Shown: positions 25,967 through 35,658, counted from the first letter of the stretch. The stretch is DNA of 64,000 nt from Asaia krungthepensis NRIC 0535 (GCF_025995175.1 NZ_BAPV01000061.1:186001-250000), one strand, 5' to 3'. The notes: generated from the sequence alone by a model not told the origin. Numbers and translations are program-made.

Positions 25967-27094
25967 TTACGGGACGAGGACCGTCTTGATGGACTTGTCG
26001 CCCTTCTTCATCAGGTCGAAGCCTTCCTTCCACTGATCCAGCGGCAGGGAATGGGTCACCACGCCCTCGACCGGCAGACGTCCATCGGCAATGGCGGCGA
26101 TGGTGAAGGGGTAGCAATACGGACCCAGATGGGCACCGAGCACGTCCAGCTCCTTACGATCGGAGATGATCGACCAGTCACAGGTCACTTCATCGCCGAA
26201 CACGCTGAACTCGACGAAGCGGCCGAGCTTGCGGATCATGTGCAGACCCTGACGAACGCTGGAGGGATGGCCCGTTGCTTCGATATACACATCGCAGCCA
26301 TAGCCACCGGTCAGTTCCTTGACCTTGGCCACCACGTCTTCTTCCAGCGGGTTCATCACGATATCCGCGCCGAACTTCTTCGCCAGATCCAGACGGTCCT
26401 GCTTGGTGTCGAGCACGATCAGCTTGCTCGGGTTCTTCAGGCGGGCAGCGCCCACCATGCCCAGACCCAGCGTACCGGCACCGGCCAGAACCACCACGTC
26501 ATCGAGCTGGATATTCGCACGGTTCACAGCGTGAACGGAGCAGGCATAGGGCTCGATCAGGGCAGCCGCCTCGGCGGGCATGTCTTCCGGAACGCGGTGG
26601 GTGCGCGACGTCTTGGGGAAGCGCATATACTTCGCCATGGCGCCGTTCGTGTTGTTCTGGAAGCCGTACAGGTCGTGACGTTCGCACATCCAGTACTGCC
26701 CGCCCTTGCAGTAACGGCAATCGTCGCAGGGGACGATCTGCTCGCTGATCAGGCGGTCACCGATCTTGTACTGGCCGCGCAGGTTCTCGCCGATCTCGAC
26801 GGCGCGCCCGATGAACTCGTGGCCCGGGATCATCGGCGGCTTGACGTAGCGGGGCTGTTCCTTGTCGCCCCAGAAGGAGGGGGCGCCCAGGAAGCACTTG
26901 ATGTCACCGGCGCAGATGCCGACGGTCTCGACTTCGATGATGATGTCATCGGGACCGGCGCGGGGCACATCCACCTCTTCCCAGCGATAATCGCCGGGCT
27001 CGTAGGCGACGACGGCCATCATTTTTTCCGGCAGAGCGACGCTGGCTGCTTCTTTCTGCAGGGCGCCCAGATCAGGTGTGACGATCTTGTTCAT
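25967..27094 (-). CDS. Zinc-dependent medium-chain dehydrogenase, erythritol/L-threitol type
   Basis: 375 residues. Catalytic zinc ligands are in VGICAGDIKC and GHEFIGR. The structural zinc cysteines are in VPCDDCRYCKGGQYWMC. The NAD-binding loop is GAGTLGLGMVG. It should oxidise a polyol to a ketose in the cytoplasm. The sequence looks like the Zn_ADH2 (erythritol/L-threitol dehydrogenase) subgroup, and the gene lies 27 bp downstream of a dihydroxyacetone-kinase-type gene. Together they would convert a C4 polyol to erythrulose and phosphorylate it, or do the same with glycerol and dihydroxyacetone. The substrate is inferred from family resemblance and context only. Confidence 0.82.
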   Translation of the reverse strand: MNKIVTPDLGALQKEAASVALPEKMMAVVAYEPGDYRWEEVDVPRAGPDDIIIEVETVGICAGDIKCFLGAPSFWGDKEQPRYVKPPMIPGHEFIGRAVEIGENLRGQYKIGDRLISEQIVPCDDCRYCKGGQYWMCERHDLYGFQNNTNGAMAKYMRFPKTSRTHRVPEDMPAEAAALIEPYACSVHAVNRANIQLDDVVVLAGAGTLGLGMVGAARLKNPSKLIVLDTKQDRLDLAKKFGADIVMNPLEEDVVAKVKELTGGYGCDVYIEATGHPSSVRQGLHMIRKLGRFVEFSVFGDEVTCDWSIISDRKELDVLGAHLGPYCYPFTIAAIADGRLPVEGVVTHSLPLDQWKEGFDLMKKGDKSIKTVLVP

Positions 27095-27121
27095 GGTCTT
27101 GTCTTTCTGGATTGAGGCAGA

Positions 27122-28954
27122 TCAGGCGTTGTGGTTGCGCGCCGGGGCCTCAAGTTCTTTTGCAATGGTCTGCAGGATCAGGCAGCAGGAGGTTGCACCG
27201 GCATCGAGCACGCCGCGTGACCGCTCGCCCAGTCGGCTGGCGCGGCCGATACGGGCCACCAGATCGATCGTGGAGTCACGACCGCGTTCTGCCGCTTCCG
27301 ACATCGCGATCAGGGCCTGCTCGAACGACTTGCCGTCATCCAGCGCCTTGTGGAAGGCTTCAACCGAAGGCTGCAGCGTATCGACAAGGGTCTTGTCACC
27401 CACGCGGGCATTGCCAAGGCTGTTGATCCCGGCCAGCGCCCCGTCGAGCATCTGGGCGAAGAGCTTGCCGTCGAGGAACTCGACATTGCGCAGCGGGATC
27501 GCCATGCCTTCGAAGAAACGACCGTAGAGCGGGCCCATCGAGCCGCCGATACCGGCCATCAGAGAGTCGGAGAGGGCATCGAGACCCTTTTCCATGACCG
27601 GCGGATTGGCACCCAGAGCGTCACCGCAGCGGGCGAAGCCCTTGGCCATGTTGATGCCGTGATCGCCATCGCCGATCTTGCCGTCGATCTCGCTCAGCCA
27701 GTCGCGTGCCTTGACGATGGCATCGACCAGGGCCGGGATGACCTTCGTGGTTTCGGCAACGGGAATGCCGCTCTTGGGCACGTATTTCTCGCCCGTCGCG
27801 GTCTTGACCAGCGCCTCGACCGGTTCGGCCGTGGCGGTCGGGGCCTCGGCAGTCTGAACCTGTGCCGCACCGGCGCCGACGCGCACCAGACCGATGGACT
27901 CGGCGGGAGCCGCCATCAGGCGGTCCAGCTCTTCATCGGTCTTCATGATCGTCAGGGTGGCACCCTTCATCTCAAGCGAGGTGAAGAGATTGCCGACGAA
28001 ACGATGCGCCACCTCAATGCCCTTCTCCTTCAGGAGATCGGCCACATCGGCATAGAGCACGTAGAGTTCGATGATCGGCGTGGCACCCAGACCCGAAAGC
28101 AGCACCGTCACGCGGTCGCCCTTCGTGAAAGGCAGGTCGGGCAGGATATGCTCGAGCATCAGCTTGGCGATGTCGCGCGACCGGCCGAGTTCCTGAACGG
28201 ACACGCCGGGCTCGCCATGATGGCCGATGCCGACTTCCATGGTGCCGAGTTCGATCGAGAAATTCGGGTGGCCGTTGGCAACGATGGTGCAGGGCGTGAG
28301 GCCGACACCGATGGAGCGGGTATTGGCGATGGCCTTGCGGGCCACGGCGATCACCTCATCCAGCGAAGCGCCTTCTTCAGCGCGGGCGCCGGCAGCCTTC
28401 CACATCAGGATCTCGCCAGCCACGCCACGACGACGCTCTGCTTCGCTGGCCGGGGCCGATGCGACATCGTCGGTAGCGACCACCGTCTCGACCTTGATGC
28501 CTGCCTGCTGCGCGTCACGGGCTGCCATGCGGACATTCATCGTGTCACCGGCATAATTGCCGAAGAGACAGGCCACGCCGGCGCCGGTATCGGCTTCCTT
28601 CATGGCGTCGAGGAAGCTCACAGCCGTCGGGGAGGAGAAGATCTCGCCAATGGCAACGGAGTCCAGAAGGCCCGTGCCGACATAGCCGAGGAAGGCGGGC
28701 TCGTGACCCGAACCGCCGCCCGTGATCACGCCGACCTTGCGGCGGCCCGTGGTCTTGGCGCGCTTGACGACACGCGGGTTGGCCGTCTCGACGATGATAT
28801 CCGGATGAGCAAGAAGCGCGCCGCGCACGCCGTCTTCGACTACGCCATCGGGATCGTTGAAAATGCGGTCCAGCTTGGGCCGTGCTGCGGGAGACTGTGA
28901 CGAAGCGCCATCACCATGGCCGGTATGCGCTGCGTGAACGATTGAATGATCCAT
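27122..28954 (-). CDS. Dihydroxyacetone/erythrulose kinase, fused DhaK-DhaL
   Basis: 610 residues from ATG 28954; upstream starts at 28966 and 29005 are possible. The N-terminal DhaK domain has TGGGSGHEPAFLGYVG and the substrate-binding His (about 246) in GIGHHGEPG. After an Ala/Thr-rich linker (~365-400), the C-terminal DhaL domain carries the metal aspartates in DGKIGDGDHG and the GGSMGPLYG loop. Fusion of both domains marks an ATP-dependent enzyme, not the PTS-dependent type. It phosphorylates a short ketose. With the downstream polyol dehydrogenase it forms a two-gene pathway feeding the pentose phosphate or triose pool. Confidence 0.87.
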   Translation of the reverse strand: MDHSIVHAAHTGHGDGASSQSPAARPKLDRIFNDPDGVVEDGVRGALLAHPDIIVETANPRVVKRAKTTGRRKVGVITGGGSGHEPAFLGYVGTGLLDSVAIGEIFSSPTAVSFLDAMKEADTGAGVACLFGNYAGDTMNVRMAARDAQQAGIKVETVVATDDVASAPASEAERRRGVAGEILMWKAAGARAEEGASLDEVIAVARKAIANTRSIGVGLTPCTIVANGHPNFSIELGTMEVGIGHHGEPGVSVQELGRSRDIAKLMLEHILPDLPFTKGDRVTVLLSGLGATPIIELYVLYADVADLLKEKGIEVAHRFVGNLFTSLEMKGATLTIMKTDEELDRLMAAPAESIGLVRVGAGAAQVQTAEAPTATAEPVEALVKTATGEKYVPKSGIPVAETTKVIPALVDAIVKARDWLSEIDGKIGDGDHGINMAKGFARCGDALGANPPVMEKGLDALSDSLMAGIGGSMGPLYGRFFEGMAIPLRNVEFLDGKLFAQMLDGALAGINSLGNARVGDKTLVDTLQPSVEAFHKALDDGKSFEQALIAMSEAAERGRDSTIDLVARIGRASRLGERSRGVLDAGATSCCLILQTIAKELEAPARNHNA

Positions 28955-29310
28955 AATGGGCCCCATACTGCGTGCCGGGAAAACACCCTGTGTGCCCAAG
29001 AACAATAACCGTAACAGCCATTCTGAACGAAATCACACTAACGAGAGTGATATTCGTTACCTAATATGTAGGATTGAAATGCTCCTGAATGGCCAATCGG
29101 CTTCCTGACACCCCACCATTCCGAGAAATATGAAGTATTTGCAATGACTTACTGACAGACATCCCTCTCCGCGCTATCTTGCCGGGGCATTGGGGAGACT
29201 GCTCAGTTTCATGTCACAATGTTATGGTGCACGTCACATGAAGCGCAGACATGATTTAACACAGCCGCGAACGCCCTCTGGAGGACCTCGTCAGGGGGCA
29301 AGATCCGATT
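28955..29310. promoter_or_regulatory. Leader region of the kinase-dehydrogenase operon
   Basis: About 350 bp between the kinase start and the symporter stop; both genes are on the minus strand. The middle (29020-29160) is relatively AT-rich and should contain the operon promoter. No gene is seen here and no convincing operator could be named. Confidence 0.4.
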
Positions 29311-29335
29311 TCAGCGCAGGATCCTGCGACTGAAA
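29309..29335. repeat. Near-perfect 13-bp inverted repeat spanning the symporter stop codon
   Basis: TTTCAG-CGCAGGA (29309-29321) pairs with TCCTGCG-a-CTGAAA (29322-29335), with one bulged base and no loop. It includes the last codons and stop of the symporter gene. There is no U tract. Confidence 0.6.
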
Positions 29336-30690
29336 CCCCAGCCCAGGGCCAGGACAAGAGCATTGACAGCCAGGGCTGGCACACTCGGATTGAGGCCGCC
29401 GAGACTCGCCTGACTGGCTGCGAGGCCGAAGCCCGTCGCCAGCCCTGCCCCCAGCCCCCCAAGATAGAAAAGCGGCGCGACGCGCCAGCCCGCCACGCAG
29501 GCCAGCACGCCGGGCAGCATCTGGACCAGCCCGACATAAAAGAGCTTGTTGAGGGAGACGAGCAGCACCGGATGCATGGAGGCCGTCACAACAGCGAAGA
29601 CCAGGTAGGTGGCAATAACCAGTAATCCCACCCGTTTCTGCTGTGCAGGCGGTACATGGGGCACGATATTGCGTGTGACGATGGCCGCAAGGCTGAGGCA
29701 GACGGAGCCCAGCCAGACCAGAGCCGTGAGGGCCACCGCGCCATAGACGATGCCCGCCACCCAGCCAGGCAGACTGCGGCTCGTCACAGCCAGGAAGATC
29801 TGATCCGGCGTACCGCCCAAACCGGCATGGGTCAGCCCGTAGGCTGCCACCACGAAAAGCAACGGAAAGAGTGCCATGTAAAGCGGCATCCAGATCTGCG
29901 CCCGACGGATCACGGCGGGGCTACGCGCCGAAAAAATGGCGGCCACCGCCTGTGGGGCGACGCAGAACCCTACGGCCTGCACGATAATCGTGCTCATGAT
30001 CATGGCGCAGGCCGAACCGGCTGAACTCCCACCGGAAGACAGACTCTCGGCAAGGCTTCGGCTCTGCTCGGCGGGAAAATGCCAGAGCGTGAGCCCTGCC
30101 ACCAGAAGAATGGCCAGAAGTACGAGCGTGTCCTTGAGGACAGAAATCAGCGCCGCCGCCCGTAATCCCGCAATGGCGACAAACAGGAACGCCATGAAGG
30201 CCGCGGAACCCGCAAGGACCAGTGGCGAAAAGCCAAGCCCCAGACGCGACAGCACGCCAGCGAGCCCGACAAACTGCATTGTGCCCATGGGCAGCATCAG
30301 CATGACCAGAACAAGGCCGGTCAGCGACTCCGCGACGCGGCTCCGGTAATGGGCACCCACCAGATCGGGGAGGGTAATGGCACTGCTGCGTCGCCCCGCC
30401 CGCCAGAGCGCCGGATAGAGAAAGAACCCGACCGGAAAGGCAAGCAGGATATACCCCACGAACCACAGCACAATATCGATCGACCCCGTTGCAGCAATGC
30501 CACCGGGGAAACCGAGCAGCGAGCCGATCGAATAGGTTTCCCCCACCGAAAGCAGAAAGAACAGCACGACACCAAACTGCCCATGGGCAGCAAAGAAGGC
30601 GCGCGGATCGGCCTCATGATGACCCCGACGCGAGACCAGGGCGAGACAGAGTGCCGCGAGCATGACGAGCCCGAAACCGAATACAATCAT
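29311..30690 (-). CDS. Sodium:solute symporter (SSS) family transporter
   Basis: 459 residues, hydrophobic throughout, with about 12-13 membrane segments. SSS-type features are the N-terminal FFLLSVGETYSIGSLLGFPGG stretch, the LPDLVGAHYRSRV loop and GLRAAALISVLKD. It imports an organic solute with sodium. Its start overlaps the stop of the DUF3311 gene by 4 bp (ATGA), and the amidase and TonB receptor genes precede it. The substrate is therefore probably the acid or amine released by the amidase. DUF3311 partners are common for this branch. Confidence 0.85.
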   Translation of the reverse strand: MIVFGFGLVMLAALCLALVSRRGHHEADPRAFFAAHGQFGVVLFFLLSVGETYSIGSLLGFPGGIAATGSIDIVLWFVGYILLAFPVGFFLYPALWRAGRRSSAITLPDLVGAHYRSRVAESLTGLVLVMLMLPMGTMQFVGLAGVLSRLGLGFSPLVLAGSAAFMAFLFVAIAGLRAAALISVLKDTLVLLAILLVAGLTLWHFPAEQSRSLAESLSSGGSSAGSACAMIMSTIIVQAVGFCVAPQAVAAIFSARSPAVIRRAQIWMPLYMALFPLLFVVAAYGLTHAGLGGTPDQIFLAVTSRSLPGWVAGIVYGAVALTALVWLGSVCLSLAAIVTRNIVPHVPPAQQKRVGLLVIATYLVFAVVTASMHPVLLVSLNKLFYVGLVQMLPGVLACVAGWRVAPLFYLGGLGAGLATGFGLAASQASLGGLNPSVPALAVNALVLALGWGFSRRILR

Positions 30691-30896
30691 GCGTCCTCAT
30701 CCGTCAGGCGCGACGCGATCAGGAGGCAGAGCGCAACAAGAGGAATACAGATAAAGAGCCAGATCACAGCGACCGGAATGCCCTCCAGCCGCCAGGAAGC
30801 CCCATAGAGAAACGGAACAGGCCCGAGCACGAGCAGGAAAGGCAGGAACAGTCCTACGATCAGGGGCATATTGCGGCGCTTGATCCTCCCTCTCAC
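30687..30896 (-). CDS. DUF3311-type small membrane protein
   Basis: 69 residues with two membrane segments (MPLIVGLFLPFLLVLGPVPF and VAVIWLFICIPLVALCLLIA) and a basic N-terminus (MRGRIKRR). Size, topology and position directly before an SSS symporter match the DUF3311 family, usually seen as accessory subunits of these carriers. It overlaps both neighbours by 4 bp (ATGA), so translation of all three is coupled. Confidence 0.8.
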   Translation of the reverse strand: MRGRIKRRNMPLIVGLFLPFLLVLGPVPFLYGASWRLEGIPVAVIWLFICIPLVALCLLIASRLTDEDA

Positions 30897-32302
30897 ATGC
30901 CCGGTTCCGGCCAGGAGGTGATTGCAGCATCCCCATGACGCTCGAACCAGCGAGCAAGCTGCATCGCCTTCAGATCCTCGAAGCGATCGGTCACGATCTG
31001 CACCCCGATCGGCATGGTCCGGCCGTCGAAACCCGGGCCGAACCCGGCATTCAGGCAGATGGCAGGTTGTTCGGTAAAATTCCAGGGCAGGGTATAGGCA
31101 ATATGCTCGAAAGGCCTGTTTGCCGGATCATCGAGCGGCGAAGACCATTCCGCCGGAAAGGAAACATTGGGCGTTACGGGCGAAATCACCGCGTCGAGCC
31201 CGTCGAACAGGGCCGCCCCTCTCTGCCGCAGGGTAAAGCTCCCGCTCATGCCCCGCACCGCTTCCACACCGCTGACCTCCGCCCCGGTTCGTGCCCATGC
31301 GAGAATGGCGGGAAGAACCCGCGCCCGCGCTTCGGGGGAAAGACGGCTCAACTCCCCCCAGGCGCGCGCACGCCAGAACACATCGCATCCGTCGAGCAGC
31401 GAACGGTCGAGAATAGGCCCCACCGGTACAAGGCGCGCGCCATGCGCTTCAAAAAGCGTCGCAGCCCGTTCCACGGCCTCCGCCACCGGGGCTTCCAGCG
31501 CCATGCCGCATCCAGCCTCCATCATCACGCCAATCCGTAATCCGGCCACACCCGTGATCGGCTGTGCCCAGTCGATCGCCTGATAGGGCAGGCTTGTCGC
31601 ATCGCGTCGGTCGGGCCGGGTGATCACCGCCATGATCTCGGCCGCATCCTCTACGCAACGCGCCATCGGCCCTGCGCATCGCCCGAGATAATAGGGATCG
31701 ATGGGAATACGCCCCTGGCTTGGCTTGAACCCGATAAGCCCGGTCCAGGCGGCGGGCAAACGCACCGACCCACCAATATCCGTGCCGATATGGACGGGCC
31801 CATATCCGGCAGCGGCTGCAGCAGCAGCGCCCGCGCTCGATCCGCCGGGATTGGCTGCCAGATTCCACGGATTGCGTGTCAGTTCATGAAAACTGGATAT
31901 GCCCGACGACAACATTCCGATATCCGGCACTGTGGTACGCGCGAAAATCAGCGCGCCTGCCTCGCGCAGGCGTGCCGCGACCGGTGAGTCGGCTCTCGCC
32001 GGGACGAGCGTTGTGGCGGCTGAGCCCTGAGGCACAGCCACGCCCTGGGTTGCGATCAGTTCCTTGACCGTCGCGGGAATCCCGTCGAGCGCGCCTATAG
32101 GCCTGTTATCACGCCAGCGCTTTGTGGAAAGATCGGCCTCCTGTCTCGCCATCTCGGGCTCAAGATGCCAAAGCCCGCCCAGAGGGGGCGTCGCCGCCTG
32201 CCACGCCGCGATACGGGTCAGAACGGCTTCGATCGCATCGCGCGGCGTGAAACTACCCGCGGAGAACCCTGCGCGCAGCGCGCCGATGGAGAGATCATGC
32301 AT
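30893..32302 (-). CDS. Amidase (amidase-signature family)
   Basis: 469 residues. The Ser-cisSer-Lys triad is complete: Lys80 in TVKELIATQG, Ser155 in NPGGSSAG, and Ser179 in GTDIGGSVRLPAA. The oxyanion loop and Gly-rich core follow the family. It hydrolyses an amide or carbamoyl bond and seems cytoplasmic, since no signal peptide is visible. It is not GatA: no gatB or gatC is near. Its ATG overlaps the TonB receptor stop (TGATG), and its own stop overlaps the DUF3311 start. That placement suggests catabolism of a scavenged amide whose identity is unknown. Confidence 0.87.
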   Translation of the reverse strand: MHDLSIGALRAGFSAGSFTPRDAIEAVLTRIAAWQAATPPLGGLWHLEPEMARQEADLSTKRWRDNRPIGALDGIPATVKELIATQGVAVPQGSAATTLVPARADSPVAARLREAGALIFARTTVPDIGMLSSGISSFHELTRNPWNLAANPGGSSAGAAAAAAAGYGPVHIGTDIGGSVRLPAAWTGLIGFKPSQGRIPIDPYYLGRCAGPMARCVEDAAEIMAVITRPDRRDATSLPYQAIDWAQPITGVAGLRIGVMMEAGCGMALEAPVAEAVERAATLFEAHGARLVPVGPILDRSLLDGCDVFWRARAWGELSRLSPEARARVLPAILAWARTGAEVSGVEAVRGMSGSFTLRQRGAALFDGLDAVISPVTPNVSFPAEWSSPLDDPANRPFEHIAYTLPWNFTEQPAICLNAGFGPGFDGRTMPIGVQIVTDRFEDLKAMQLARWFERHGDAAITSWPEPGM

Positions 32303-34677
32303 CAGTAATGCGCTCCGAAACGCAGACCATAGACACCGGGCATGCCTGACAGGGCGATGTTATCTCCTGTCAGGAAGAAATTGCGCGTCACGTCATATTT
32401 CTTGTCGAGGATATTATTGCCGAACGCGCTCAGGCTCCACCATCCATCATGCGGCGCAAAGGATGCCGTTGCGCCCCACAGCGTGTAGCCTGCCACATCG
32501 TAGAGGGACCCGAAAAGGGAACGATAGGTCGAACGCAGGCTGTAATTGAGCCCCAGACTCGCCTCATAGCCTCCCATGCGCCAGCGATAGACCGCCGAGC
32601 CATTGAAGGTGAGCTTCGGGGCGGGGAGCGAGACCCCTTTCTTGTTCTGCGTGACCGGCACGAACACGCCATTGACACGCGTCGCGGCATAGACGGCGTC
32701 AAATCTGTCGAACTGGCCGACGGCCCACCCGCCAGACTGGGTGAGCATGAGCCCCTTGAGCGGGGACCAATCAGCCTCGAATTCACCACCCGCCAGATGG
32801 GAGCGCGGCGCATTGGCGATGGCCCCGATCAGACCCGTCTGACTATTGACCGCCGCAGAGAGCACTTGCTGGTCGTGATAGTCGTAATAGAAGGCCGAGA
32901 CATTCAGGCGCAGATGGGCGGCAGGAATATCGAGCTTGTTGCCGATCTCATAGGCCAGAAGCTTTTCGGGCTGATAAGGATTCGAGGAAGCCTGGGCATT
33001 GGTCGTGTTATAGGTCGTGTAGCCGCCTGAGTTGATCCCGCGAGAGACGGAAACATACAGCAGGTCATGCGGCGCCAGATCATAATGAAGCGCCACTTTC
33101 CATGACGGAAGGGTGTAATCCAGCGTGCGCCGCGCCACCCGGTTACCGGGATTGAGCACATTGCCAGCAAGATCGTAGGTGAACGCCTGATAATCATGCA
33201 GATCGCGTGATTCGTGCTCGACACGCACGCCGCCCACCAGACGCAATCGGTGCAATAGCTTGAGGGTACCCTGACCGAACCCGCTGATCGTGTTGACCTT
33301 GGTGCTGTAAAAGACGCCACGATCAAGGCCCGTGGCATCGGTAAACCCGGAATAATACTGATCGGCCAGATATTCATTGCCGTAATAGACACCAGCGACC
33401 CAGTCGAGGCGCTTGCCGGGGGTAGAGACCAGACGCAGCTCATCCTGAAACACATTGGCGCGGCTGTTGAACGCGACATCGGCCAGAGCAAGAGCAGAGG
33501 CGTCGAAATTGTCATATTCCCGGCGCGAGGACACGTCATAACTCGCGAGGTTACTGAGCGTCGCGAAGGACAGGCTCTGATCGAGTTTGAAGCTTGTCCC
33601 GCCCGTATCGATATGATGATAGGGCTTGTCGCCGGGTGAAATACCTATCAGGCGCGCGAAGCTCGTCGATGTTCCCCAGCGCGTGATATCGCGCTCATGA
33701 TCCTGCGGGAAAACCGGTGCCCCCGGACGATAGACCGCTTGGGTTGTCTGCGGCGCAAAGAGGTGCAGCCCCGCCCCATCGGACCGGTCGATGCTGCCAT
33801 GCAGATCGAGCGCCGCCTTGAGCCTGTCGGTAACCTGCATGTCGGTCAGCCAGCGCAGAGCCGTGCGGTCCGTGGCGCCCAGATGGGCGCCCGCCCCGTC
33901 ATATTGCCAGGCGCCGCCCTGCTGGCTCTCACCCGCGAGGCGCATGCGCACATGAGCGGTGACCGGACCTGAAAGGAAGAAATCGTATTTCTGAGCACTG
34001 AAGGAGCCGATCTGCACGTCGGCCCCGGCGGCCAGATGATCGGTCGGCTGGTTGAACACGTAATTGATTGCACCGCCCGTGGTGTTGCGTCCGTAAAGCG
34101 TGCCCTGAGGGCCGCGCAGCACCTCGACACGGGCAACATCGAACATCAGGCCGTTACTGGCCCAGGGCACGGGTATCGCGACCCCATCCATCGTCACGCC
34201 CACCGGCGACACATTCGATGAACCGTAATCCTGGTGACCCACACCGCGTATCTCGAAATCGGGCTGGCCGGAGCCGAATTGCGGCGTCACCTGCAAGGAG
34301 GGCGTCAGATATTGCAGATCGAACACCGAATTCACATTGCGCGCAGCCAGCTCCCTACCGCTGATCACACTCAGCGACGTGGCAATCTTCTGCGGGTTTT
34401 CCCGTCGATGCTCGGAGGTGACGGTGATCTGTTCCAGACCCGGCTGACGAACTGCCGAGGCCGCTTTCCGGTCGCTCACGGGGCGCGACCCGGGGGGAGT
34501 CACCCGCACAGGGTGCGCCGTGGAGGAGGACGCTCGCGAGGAGTGCGATGGGCCGTGCGTGTCAGAGCTCCCGTCAGAAACACCGGGGGGGACAGAAGCA
34601 AGCGCAGCGCCCCCTTTCATGACGAGGGCTGCGATAATCAGAGGTCCATATGCCGTAATGGGCCCGATACGCCTCAT
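32302..34677 (-). CDS. TonB-dependent receptor coupled to amidase operon
   Basis: 791 residues. A signal peptide (to about GGAALAS) and a Ser/Pro-rich linker precede the plug: LEQITVTSEHRRENPQKIATSLSVIS, FEIRGVGHQDYG, and VEVLRGPQGTLYGRNTTGGAINYV. This is the COG1629 pattern used for iron complexes and many organic ligands. The barrel closes with YGLRFGAHY. GGAGGGAAG precedes the ATG. As the first gene of a chain ending in an amidase and a sodium symporter, it more likely brings in an organic amide than a siderophore. It requires TonB. Confidence 0.88.
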   Translation of the reverse strand: MRRIGPITAYGPLIIAALVMKGGAALASVPPGVSDGSSDTHGPSHSSRASSSTAHPVRVTPPGSRPVSDRKAASAVRQPGLEQITVTSEHRRENPQKIATSLSVISGRELAARNVNSVFDLQYLTPSLQVTPQFGSGQPDFEIRGVGHQDYGSSNVSPVGVTMDGVAIPVPWASNGLMFDVARVEVLRGPQGTLYGRNTTGGAINYVFNQPTDHLAAGADVQIGSFSAQKYDFFLSGPVTAHVRMRLAGESQQGGAWQYDGAGAHLGATDRTALRWLTDMQVTDRLKAALDLHGSIDRSDGAGLHLFAPQTTQAVYRPGAPVFPQDHERDITRWGTSTSFARLIGISPGDKPYHHIDTGGTSFKLDQSLSFATLSNLASYDVSSRREYDNFDASALALADVAFNSRANVFQDELRLVSTPGKRLDWVAGVYYGNEYLADQYYSGFTDATGLDRGVFYSTKVNTISGFGQGTLKLLHRLRLVGGVRVEHESRDLHDYQAFTYDLAGNVLNPGNRVARRTLDYTLPSWKVALHYDLAPHDLLYVSVSRGINSGGYTTYNTTNAQASSNPYQPEKLLAYEIGNKLDIPAAHLRLNVSAFYYDYHDQQVLSAAVNSQTGLIGAIANAPRSHLAGGEFEADWSPLKGLMLTQSGGWAVGQFDRFDAVYAATRVNGVFVPVTQNKKGVSLPAPKLTFNGSAVYRWRMGGYEASLGLNYSLRSTYRSLFGSLYDVAGYTLWGATASFAPHDGWWSLSAFGNNILDKKYDVTRNFFLTGDNIALSGMPGVYGLRFGAHY

Positions 34678-34942
34678 GCCGCTTCCCTCCGTCCAATACG
34701 ATTCGTTTTCGTAATGATAGGGCAGGGGAAAACAGAGTTACAATACGCAATGCAGGCGATCTGACCGGTCCTTCCGTGATCCATTGACCATCAGAAGGTT
34801 CTAACCGCGTCTTGGGAGAATAGGCCAGCAACCGGACAATGGAGTTCCCTCCACCCCTGCTGGCAAAACCGGCCCAGCGTTCCTCGCAGGCCCGGCGGAA
34901 GAATGCACAGGGCTGGCTTCGGTACCTCCGTCAGCACACGGC
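34678..34942. other. Intergenic region between receptor and PiuC genes
   Basis: 265 bp without a gene. It should contain the promoter of the receptor-amidase operon (minus strand) and the end of the piuC transcript. No hairpin of note was found. Confidence 0.3.
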
Positions 34943-35626
34943 TCAGAGTTCGGCCCATTGCCGCAGCAGATTGTGATAGGTGGAGGTCAGCCCCAGCACG
35001 CCAGGATGATCATCGGGCAGGGTCTTGCGGGTCTCGATGATCGATCTGTCGAAATCGTAAAGCAGGGCGCGTCTGGTATCATCGCGCACCATGGACTGAC
35101 TCCAGAAAAACGACGCCCAGCGCGAACCGCGCGTCACTTCACTGACACTGTGCAAACTGGTCGAAGGATAGACCACCATATCACCGGCAGGCAGCTTCAC
35201 GCGCTGCTCGCCATAGGTATCCTGAACGACCAGTTCGCCCCCATCATATTCCTCCGGCCCGGTAATGAAGAGGGTGGAAGATACATCGGTCCGGATACGG
35301 AAGCCGCTATCGGGGATCGGCCGTATGGCATTATCCACATGCGCGCCGAATTTCATCCCGACATCATAGCGGTTGAAGAGCGGCGGAAACACACGCAACG
35401 GCAATGCGGCACTGTTGAAAACGGGATTACGCCCGAGTGCCCTCAGCACGATCTCGCCAAGCGCGCGCGAGGTTTCCGAATCCTGCGGAACCTGCAGATT
35501 ATGCTTGGCCTTGGCCGATTGCTGCCCGGCGGTCACCTTGCCGTCCAGCCACGCCGCGCGTTCAAGCGTTTCACGGCAGTGACGCAGCTCTTCCGGCGTC
35601 AGGACATTGGGAATGTGAACCAGCAT
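34943..35626 (-). CDS. PKHD-type Fe(II)/2-oxoglutarate hydroxylase, PiuC/YbiX family
   Basis: 227 residues from ATG 35626, with AGGAGAG upstream; the longer frame is not needed. The iron triad is visible: His96 and Asp98 in [11 protein letters not shown] and His159 in [10 protein letters not shown], with Arg169 for 2-oxoglutarate. PiuC-type proteins are commonly co-regulated with TonB receptors for catecholate siderophores and respond to iron limitation. Their exact substrate is uncertain. It is divergent from exbB-exbD-tonB, across a 137-bp region with a Fur-like sequence. Confidence 0.88.
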   Translation of the reverse strand: MLVHIPNVLTPEELRHCRETLERAAWLDGKVTAGQQSAKAKHNLQVPQDSETSRALGEIVLRALGRNPVFNSAALPLRVFPPLFNRYDVGMKFGAHVDNAIRPIPDSGFRIRTDVSSTLFITGPEEYDGGELVVQDTYGEQRVKLPAGDMVVYPSTSLHSVSEVTRGSRWASFFWSQSMVRDDTRRALLYDFDRSIIETRKTLPDDHPGVLGLTSTYHNLLRQWAEL

Positions 35627-35658
35627 GCGCGCTCTCCTGTGCAATCGAGTTCTTGTAA

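Noticed and set aside
27350-28900. A 516-codon open frame opposite the kinase gene
   Set aside because: It mirrors codon positions of the well-supported kinase in GC-rich DNA and has no recognisable domain; it is a shadow frame.
30893-32302. Amidase considered as GatA of the tRNA amidotransferase
   Set aside because: No gatB or gatC neighbours, and coupling to a receptor and symporter argues for catabolism.
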